Of a DNA stretch of 64,000 bases, positions 57,901 through 64,000 are shown one piece after another. The notes under the pieces are model-generated. The model saw nothing but the letters and a program-made list of their open reading frames with translations, was not told where the DNA came from and did not search any database. Within the stretch, counting starts at the first letter, position 1. Each line of letters opens with the position of its first letter. The translations under genes were made by a program, and so were the position numbers. Origin of the DNA: Carnegiea gigantea (taxonomy: Eukaryota > Streptophyta > Magnoliopsida > Caryophyllales > Cactaceae); the NCBI GenBank assembly GCA_029747015.1, contig JAKOGI010000104.1, forward strand, positions 939,001-1,003,000, written 5' to 3'.

Positions 57901-59624
57901 GCATTCAGCACTTTGCTTAAGAATGTCTAGAGTCCAGACATCATTTTTCTCTTTTATTCTATATTTATATTTATATAGATGTAATGAGCATTTCACTAAT
58001 GGATCCATAATATATCTGTTTAACGGAAAAGCCCAAATAAGTTCAGTGATAGCACCCTTGTCCTAGATACTCTGATGCATTTAGTTTAAGCCTGCAACCA
58101 TCTTCAGCCTACAAATTGTGCCCGAAGCCACCAAACCTGATTTAGCTGTCATAGCATTCTATCCAACTAAAGCTTGTTTGCATCTTATGAGTTCTTTCTA
58201 GTTTCTATTGACTTTTGAGCATAAAAAAGGCATGCCTTCAACTTTTTAGTCATGACGAGTATCTGATACTAGAAATTCTGCAAACTCCTAAGGATTGATT
58301 GCACCAATTGTGATTTGCTGCTTATGAAAGGAACTTGGTCGTCCTAAATTCTTGCTGTAATTCTGTCCAAGATAGGCCTACCTTGAGATGCAATAAGCTT
58401 TTCGGAATATATAGTCACTGCTAGTATTTTAAATGTGACTACCTTAAAGAGTTTCTTAACATCCAGACCAACCCCCCTCAAAAGTTAATTGTGCTCGTAT
58501 TCAAAGCAGGCTCCAGCCGTAGGCAGTCCACATTTGAAAATTTTATAAAATGATCATGCATCAGTTTGACATATATAACATTGCCTCTGGTAAGTAAACT
58601 TAAATCATCAGCAAGAGCTAAGCGGGTAATGTGAATTTTCTATGCTTGCTTAGAGATCTAACCTCAAACTTACGACTTACATGACTTGTGCAAATACTCG
58701 GTGGCTAAAATGAAGAGAATAGGAACATTGGACCCCCAAAAACTTTAGTAAGTTCTCATCGGCGATCACAGAATCAGAGACAGTTGATATGTGCCCTTCG
58801 ACCTGTTGAGCAAACACAGCAAGCATCCATTTACAATAACAAATGCCTATTCCTCAGACTTACGTGCCTTTCTGAGTCCACTTCAATTACAAATGTGGGC
58901 GAATGTGCTCTCTTTTATAACCAGTCAACTATCCATGATAAAGAATGAGCCTTTTGTGCGATTTTTCTTTGCACATATGAAAGAAAGAGAGAGGGTTTGG
59001 GGGAACTGAAGCATTTTATCCATCCAGGGAATCAGTAGAGGGAAAAGAAGCTGGGGCCAGTTGATTAACTTCTTAATTAACTCAAATTTTTTCGGGCCTT
59101 GTTATCTTCTGTTTAGACAGTTCAGGGGTGGCCGCCAGTTTTTTGTTGAGCTCAATGCAATGCAGTCTTCTTGTTGTCAATGTCATTTTATGTTCTGTGT
59201 ACAACCGTGCTCCGGGCTTCATTTCGGTGCCACATAAAAAGTAGTTCTGTCCTTGTGTCAAGAAAGAGGACATTCGCTGTGTCTTCTTTATCCCAAAAAA
59301 ACTTTGGCTGAACCTTCTGTTGAGGCCTGTTCGTGGTTCTTAGTGAGTAGATCTACATATGATTCTTAATCAAGAAACATCATGATTTCTTTTTCTGTTT
59401 GTATGGTGTGATATGGGGCATCTCATTCTTTCTGCAGGTACTTTGCTGCAACACCAAATGATAGTGAAAGAACTCATCAGGATGCTCTCTTTAGAAAAAT
59501 ACTTGACGAGTCGTACACTTTCCATTTCTGGAACAGCTTAACGTCAGCTCTTGTTCCAGAACCTGACAGCTTGGTAGCAGGAATTTTGAACCATCATTGT
59601 ATTCGTTGCTTTGATGTACTGTGA
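46573..59624 (+). CDS. Golgi alpha-1,4-glycosyltransferase family protein (At4g19900-like), six exons
   Basis: Exons: 46573-47088, 47216-48168, 48284-48433, 52271-52402, 52627-52821, 59438-59624. All introns are GT-AG and phases agree, giving 710 codons plus TGA. This is a type II membrane protein: a basic N-terminus (RSRRRNR) precedes a membrane anchor at about residues 15-34. A long acidic and Ser-rich stem follows, with catalytic homology from about residue 435 (CSMRVFMVWNSPPW). The DXD sugar-nucleotide and metal site is D547-C-D549 in YGGIYLDCDVIVL (Gly_transf_sug fold). The C-terminal alpha-1,4-glycosyltransferase block contains NGADLLTRV (606-614) and FHFWNS (677-682). The donor and acceptor sugars are not known for this plant group. 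The start at 46573 fits the anchor; an in-frame ATG at 46420 would add 51 residues. No lesion is seen, so it is probably active. Introns 3 and 5 are enlarged by mobile elements. Confidence 0.93.
48945..48988. repeat. (CG)n(CA)n microsatellite
   Basis: About six CG followed by about sixteen CA dinucleotides in intron 3, then a TATA-rich run to about 49050. Alternating purine-pyrimidine DNA of this type can adopt the Z form. Confidence 0.9.
49534..49946 (+). repeat. 5' LTR of the small intron-3 element
   Basis: Direct repeat of 51222-51616. Shared landmarks include TTAGAATA, GAGATCTTTTGTA, ATATAAACCTCTTTATG (about 49779) and GTAATTAGAGAAGGCA. The TATAAACC may be its TATA box. Confidence 0.85.
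50250..50742 (+). pseudogene. Captured RRM fragment resembling polypyrimidine-tract-binding protein
   Basis: Between the LTRs the + strand reads HVTTRAIYHVFSLYGDVENI, then an RNP1-like GEFLTRVNLYS. After a stop and one frame change it reads NAFCKLHGHEF, then YEDCCELDLYFASEF. The order helix-strand-strand-helix-strand and the CC-LD-YFA segment resemble the RRMs of plant PTB-like proteins (for example the C-Q-L-D-I pattern). A following open part (50480-50742) starts ILDFEPPKTPVIPW and is unknown. No introns are evident, so capture from a processed transcript is possible. The PTB match is by memory of the family and should be treated as probable. Confidence 0.5.
51222..51616 (+). repeat. 3' LTR of the small intron-3 element
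   Basis: Direct repeat of 49534-49946, slightly shorter, with a deletion near 51375. Confidence 0.85.
54225..54515. repeat. Imperfect fold-back repeat in intron 5
   Basis: AAAGGGTTGGATGCAAAGC (about 54270) is mirrored by GCTTTGCATCCAACCTTTT (about 54450-54470), with further loose pairing outward. It could be a degraded MITE. No clear termini or target duplication. Confidence 0.55.
55937..56006. repeat. 35-bp tandem duplication in intron 5
   Basis: Two copies starting TGCCTTTATTATG and ending AATTCTGTAA, differing by one base (T/C). Confidence 0.9.
56724..57213. mobile_element. MITE with 8-bp target duplication in intron 5
   Basis: GGAGCTCT occurs on both sides (56716-56723 and 57214-57221). 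The ends are TTAGTTTAAAAGAGC and, reverse-complemented, TTAGTTTTAAAAGGAGC. Inside are GC-rich words GAGGCACGCCTAGG and CGCCTTGAGCCTTGCGCC. An 8-9 bp duplication fits hAT or Mutator-like parentage. Confidence 0.8.
57690..58760 (-). pseudogene. LINE fragment in intron 5, antisense
   Basis: On the - strand, about 58590-58625 encodes a LALADDLSLLTRG segment (family L-A-F-A-D-D-L-L-L-F), the RT catalytic box with Leu in place of Phe. At 57692-57904 it encodes a zf-RVT finger, SRCAMCLVKEDTTDHLVVHC. Many stops lie between. Only part of the RT and the zinc finger remain. Confidence 0.7.
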
Positions 59625-60354
59625 ATATTTCCCCGTCACTCTACAGAGTGATGTTGCTTTATCTTCTGCTTTACTGTTAAATACAGCTGAAAGCGCAGGT
59701 TCAAATGTCACAGTGCTCTGGCAACGTATATGAGACTGTATTCTTATATGAGAGTTGTATATGCAGCCTAGACTGATTTTCGTAGGCACTATCTCGTATC
59801 CAAGCTCTTTCACCATTGATTTACGCTGCTATGGTACCATTTTAATAGGGGACTGGAAATTGACCAACTATTATTGTTGGTCGACCTTTGTGTATGTATA
59901 TATATAAGTCAAATGGAGATTAGTTTTTGGAACTTGATTTTCAAATCTTTCCCGATGGTTCTGTACCGTTCAGGCTATATGCTATTTAAAGCTCCTTTGG
60001 TGGGCACGTTTGTGCTGCTTCCTTTTCATACAAAGTTGTCCTCTTGAAGTAATTGAAAGGAGTGCACAAGTTGTAGAACTCGTTATCCCTATTTTACGTA
60101 TCCATATTTGACGACCTTCTGGCTCCATTACTCGAAATGTGCCTCAATTTAATATTATCGAGACTGATATATGTTGCCAAGAGGGTAATGATAGAAGGAT
60201 GACAAAAGTAGGGCTCTGATTATTTTGCTGTGTATGGTACGTGGAAATAATCTTGTGTATGGTAAAATTAAATGGGTGTTGAGCAAAAGCTTATACATCG
60301 AATCATGACTTGTCTAATATCTATGCCAATACATTATGTCCTTTTCTCTTTTTC
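59625..60354. other. 3' flank of the glycosyltransferase gene
   Basis: Contains the 3' UTR. I see no canonical AATAAA close to the stop and no other gene. It ends at the MITE. Confidence 0.6.
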
Positions 60355-60357
60355 TTA

Positions 60358-61236
60358 GGCCCTATTCGGCAATTAGTTGCTAGCTGATTATATTAGCTGT
60401 TAGTTGTTAGCTGATTATATTAGCTGTTAGCTGATTGTATGAGCTGGTTGACTTAGCTGATTGCATGAGCTATTTCTAAAAAAAATGTTCGGTAAAATTA
60501 GCTGTTTCTAATAAAGCTACTTGAAAAATTTCACTTTTGCCTATAACATAATTTAATTGTTTTTTAATAATACAACTGGTTTTATTGCATATTTTTTTTC
60601 CCCAACATGAATTATGAATTATAAATTGTGACTTATGAAATATATAGAATTACATTTATATCTTTAATATAAAGAAGATTAAGTTAATGTTAAACAACAT
60701 TTTTGTTTAACATTAACTTAATCTTCTTTATATTAATAATTGAAATTTATATGACATAATAATATTTAGAATATTGTACATCGCAAAAGACTAACTAACC
60801 TAAATTATTTATTAAAATAAAGAAAATATTTAAATTAAAATTATTAACTTCTTGGATGCAAATCCTCATGGTTCTCCTTCTTTGAGCGGTTGAGTTGAAG
60901 GAGAAGGGGAGTGGAGAAGGGAAAGAAGCTAGAGTAAGCAAAATGAACGAATGAGTATCTCATTAGCAAAAATGTAGGGATTTTGTTTTGAATATCATTG
61001 AATATAATTTTGACAAAAAAGAAATGAAAAATATGGTAATTTTAATATTAAATAGTAAAAAGCTCTTACAAAAAGCTCATTCAAAGAGTTTTTATAAATT
61101 AACTTTTTAAGTACAAAAAGTTAATACAAAAAACTATTTAACCAAACACCTCAGCAAGTTTTTTAACCAACATCAAATAGCTAACACCCCCAAAAAATTC
61201 TTTTTTACCCCAAAAAACTCTTTACCAAACAGGACC
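60358..61236. mobile_element. PIF/Harbinger-like MITE (879 bp)
   Basis: The ends are GGCCCTATTCGGCAA and, reverse-complemented, GGTCCTGTTTGGTAA. TTA flanks both sides (60355-60357, 61237-61239). The interior has repeated TAGCTGTTAGCTGATT words near the left end. It contains a perfect 34-bp hairpin (60664-60736). No coding. Confidence 0.8.
60664..60736. repeat. Perfect 34-bp inverted repeat with 5-base loop
   Basis: The left arm is 60664-60697 and the right arm 60703-60736; the loop is CATTT. The arms contain AGAAGATTAAGTTAATG and its exact complement. There is no mismatch, in contrast to the diverged termini of the MITE around it. Confidence 0.95.
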
Positions 61237-61239
61237 TTA

Positions 61240-61917
61240 ATCTATTATTTGAGTCTATTCAATATTCTAATATATGAATATAATACGTTATAGAAAATAT
61301 GTATATAAGAGGGTTGGTGGGATAAATTAATGAAACGTGTGAAGCAATTGCTCTTTTCCCATCCAAGACAAAGACTCATGTGATCTTATCCTTTAAAATT
61401 CTCTGATAAAAATACGGCACATGCTACTTCGGAGAGATTGAAATGTCGAACGTACTTCAAGAGATTAATCTTGGAGAGAGATCAATATTACCTTTACTAA
61501 TTCAGATAACTACTAAAATTATGGTTGTTCTAGCAAGTCTACAGTATATAGTATTATTTTTCTTTATTTAGGTGATTTTAAATTTCAAACGCTAGGAAAT
61601 TAGGTTGGAAGCAATTTGAAAAAGGGTGTCTCAGGCTCCTAGCCAGACTTAATATAGTGCAAGATAACATTTGAAAATACATTTGAACAAGTGGACATCC
61701 CATGATTTGCACACACATCAAACTTAAAAGGGTATATTTACTAATTTTTTATACCTTTGTGTTTTATTTATTTATTAATTGTCATCAACGAAGAATTAAT
61801 TAACTATAGTACTCGAAGATGTTGCTGAAAATATTAGAAATATCGGTATTCTTGTTCAAAAACAATACTAAATTATCTAAAATATTTTAAAAAATCACTT
61901 TGTCTTTTCGTTTATAA
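61240..61917. other. No gene recognised
   Basis: AT-rich intergenic sequence with no motif that I can assign. Confidence 0.5.
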
Positions 61918-62067
61918 ATGCCACTAAACATTTCAAGATATTAAAAAATATCATTCTGACATCGACGTTTTCGACATTTTGAAAAGTTAAATATGCCACT
62001 AAACATTTCAAGATATTAAAAAATGTCATTCTAACATCGACGTTTTCGACATTTTGAAAAGTTAAAT
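61918..62067. repeat. 75-bp tandem duplication
   Basis: Two adjacent copies (61918-61992, 61993-62067) beginning ATGCCACTAAACATTTCAAG and ending AAAGTTAAAT differ at about two positions. Confidence 0.95.
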
Positions 62068-63294
62068 AGTGTCTGTTATTTCTTAAGCAAGTTCAGTGAC
62101 ATTTTTTTATTGAAAAAAAACAGCTAAGTCACATTTTTAATATTTTAAATAATTCAACGGTGTTTTTTTAGCAAGATCTCATATTTGTCATAAGAGGCAT
62201 GTCTTAGCTATTTGTATGCGAGAAGGCATGGTTCATGGCAAGCTATTCGAAAGTATTGACGCATAATTATTCAGCGTTAAAAAAACAAGGCACAACTACC
62301 ATTAATTATTTCTTGATTCATTTTGACCATAGGCGGACACTTGCAGTTCATAATTGCGCAAGGCAACATCATGGAAATGCTACCAATCAATCGTCAGCAT
62401 TTCTCACACTTAGTTTACAAACGTCTACACCAAGATGTTGAATTTGCCCGTCTTCCCAAAATTCTATAGATATGCCTTACCCTACGTCGTGATGCCAAGC
62501 AAGCTATTCAGAGAGTTATCCAATGCCATTGTACAGCAAGGGACACCGAAGCGTAGTCATGTAAGACACTGGCCCTTTTTGATTTACAAATAAAAATTAT
62601 TAGCTATTTGTACTAGTAGTTTTCATTAGTTATTTATATTAACCACTTAAAGAAAACATATTTGATAAAATTTACTATTTATAACAAAGTTACGTGACAA
62701 AAAGCTAATTTCACTCTTAGCTTTATTCAAATTAGGTTTTTAGACACAAAAAGTTCTTTACTCTTTTGCCTACGTCAAATAGTTAATTTAGATCAGGAAA
62801 ATTCTTTTGGTGAAAAAGCTATGAGCCAAACACCCTTCATTCTAACTGGTGACCACAATCTGTGTGGGCTAGTGACAAGCTTGCGTGCTACACCAGAAAC
62901 AAGTCTGCTAGACAACTTTCAGTCAGCTCATATATTAAAGAAAAACAAATTGTGATGGAAATGAAATAAGTGACTCACTATATACTCCCAACATCAAGTT
63001 TCCAGCCTCCCACATTCGTGCACAAAATGCACCACGCTTCTTATTGCATTAAGTAGAAGAAACACAAACTCAAACACAACCTCAAATACACCAAGCTTCT
63101 TATTGCAACCGGTAGAAGAAATTAACTATAGCGCACACAAAATTACAAACCATCAGTGTCCCAAAAGGGCGCAGATCACAAAAGAAGTCATGGAATCTGA
63201 CCAGATATCCTCGTAAAAACACACATACCTAATTTCTGGCGTAGACAATAAACTCCGGGTATGAATACTCAACAGTGTCGATAAGAAGGTTGAT
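62068..63294. other. Intergenic, includes possible degraded MITE (62571-62835)
   Basis: A + open frame at 62235-62441 has no recognised family. Segment 62571-62835 has weak ends GGCCCTTTTTGATTTA / GGGTGTTTGGCTCAT and an AGCT-rich interior similar in style to the MITE at 60358, but no duplication is clear. The rest, including the 3' UTR of the - strand DJ-1 gene, is unassigned. Confidence 0.4.
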
Positions 63295-64000
63295 TTAGAA
63301 TGTTACACGGATACCGAGGAGTGCCATGAACTGAGAGATAAATTCCGGGTGGCCTGGCCAAGCAGCTCCTGTTACCAAGTTGCCGTCCGTGAAGCAACGG
63401 TCTATTGGCTCAGGCTCCAACCAACTTGCGCCTCCCAACACTACATTTAGCTTCACAGCTGGGTAAGCTGTACATTTCTTCCCCTGCAGTGGGGGCAAAC
63501 AAAAATGACAATTTCTGTTGGTAAAGCAAATTCCCACCAACTGAAGCCATGATGCTCAGAGCTTATCGAGGAGGATGGCCATTAAGGATAATCACTGTGA
63601 AATCACTTGAGCAGGTTTAATTTGTCAGTTGCCATGATTTTTTTTGTGCAAAGGGGGGCACAAAGGCCGATTTAGACGGGATTCGGATCCAAGTCTCTAG
63701 TAACTCCCTAAAACTTTATGATCTTTATCCGGCTAAATCAGCCCGGTTGATTAGTACCCCCAAAGCCCATTATAAGGCAGGGTGAGCGACATGTTTGATT
63801 TATACTATCAGACGTGGATTATCAAGCTTTATGGGACAAATATGCAACAACCAATCTTGGAAACAACTTTTAGCAAAGTAGAACAAAGACAACCTCCTAA
63901 ATAAGGAAATAAGCTACCTTGAGAACACCAGCAGCAGCCAAAATCTGTTGGCCATGGCAAATAGATGCAACTGGTTTTTTAGCCTCCATAAAACTCCTCA
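63295..64000 (-). CDS. DJ-1/PfpI family protein (DJ-1 homolog D-like), C-terminal part
   Basis: Two - strand exons are visible: 63918-64000 (continuing beyond the window) and 63295-63483, joined by a 434-base GT-AG intron in phase 0. The first encodes [20 protein letters not shown], the nucleophile elbow with the reactive Cys of the DJ-1/PfpI glutamine-amidotransferase-like fold. The second encodes [20 protein letters not shown], then [19 protein letters not shown] and ends ...GIRVTF before TAA. The T-D-G-N-L-V-T and G-H-P-E-F segments are hallmarks of plant DJ-1D proteins, which have two such domains and are reported as glyoxalase III enzymes. Only the end of the second domain is here. No lesions are visible, so it is probably a functional gene. 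Confidence 0.92.

Larger units (their letters stand above)
52822..59437 (+). other. Intron 5 of the glycosyltransferase gene (6.6 kb)
   Basis: Donor GTATCTC, acceptor TTCTGCAG. Apart from a fold-back (54225-54515), a MITE (56724-57213) and a LINE fragment (57690-58760), I recognise no coding content. The open frames at 52809-53129, 53940-54155 and 56103-56393 lack motifs. Poly-C/poly-A runs occur at 52948-52970. Confidence 0.85.

Noticed and set aside
62235..62441. 68-codon + frame
   Set aside because: No recognisable motif, no splice partners that extend it, flanked by AT-rich repeats. Left unannotated, though a decayed gene piece is possible.

Overview
This is nuclear DNA of a flowering plant, most likely a eudicot. 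It is AT-rich, has GT-AG spliced genes, and contains the usual plant mobile-element families: L1-type LINEs, Ty1/copia and Athila/Tat-type Ty3/gypsy LTR elements, hAT, CACTA, a Helitron and several MITEs. I cannot name the species. Two host genes are supported. One is a complete six-exon Golgi-type alpha-1,4-glycosyltransferase gene (At4g19900-like) on the + strand, 46573-59624. The other is the 3' end of a DJ-1/PfpI family gene on the - strand, 63295 to the window edge. They converge tail to tail.

Left third (1-20.2 kb). After about 2.7 kb with no recognisable gene there is a MITE (2766-3079) and a + strand LINE fragment (about 3690-4985). It abuts a second, - strand LINE. That LINE is broken twice: by a 2.96-kb Helitron (7044-10004) placed exactly between A and T in its reverse-transcriptase codons, and by a 6.2-kb SIRE-like copia element (12067-18302, TCTAT target duplications). 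The copia element keeps gag, both LTRs, primer site and polypurine tract but has no pol, and its gag carries a solo LTR of a Tat/Athila-type element. A third LINE tail (about 18900-20112) is split by a hAT-like MITE.

Middle (20.2-46 kb). A Tourist-like MITE and a large AT/TG palindromic microsatellite lie next to an Athila/Tat-type element (LTR, primer site, gag, protease), which is cut off by a 100-N assembly gap. A decayed hAT transposase gene follows (28093-35795), interrupted by a full-length LINE (29105-34447) with a matching target duplication. Next is a copia element (37197-46054) whose 5' LTR contains a CACTA transposon, whose RT region is partly inverted and deleted, and whose 3' part holds a MITE.

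Right third (46-64 kb). The glycosyltransferase gene begins about 0.5 kb after the copia 3' LTR. Its introns 3 and 5 are swollen by insertions. Intron 3 holds a small LTR element whose interior encodes a polypyrimidine-tract-binding-protein-like RRM. Intron 5 holds an antisense LINE fragment and a MITE with an 8-bp duplication. Downstream are another MITE with a perfect 34-bp internal hairpin, a 75-bp duplication, and the DJ-1 gene end.

The window is best read as a nested insertion record around two conserved genes. Almost all element reading frames carry stops or frameshifts, many of them the C-to-T type expected of methylated, silenced DNA. Coordinates were worked out by eye, and boundaries are approximate where stated.
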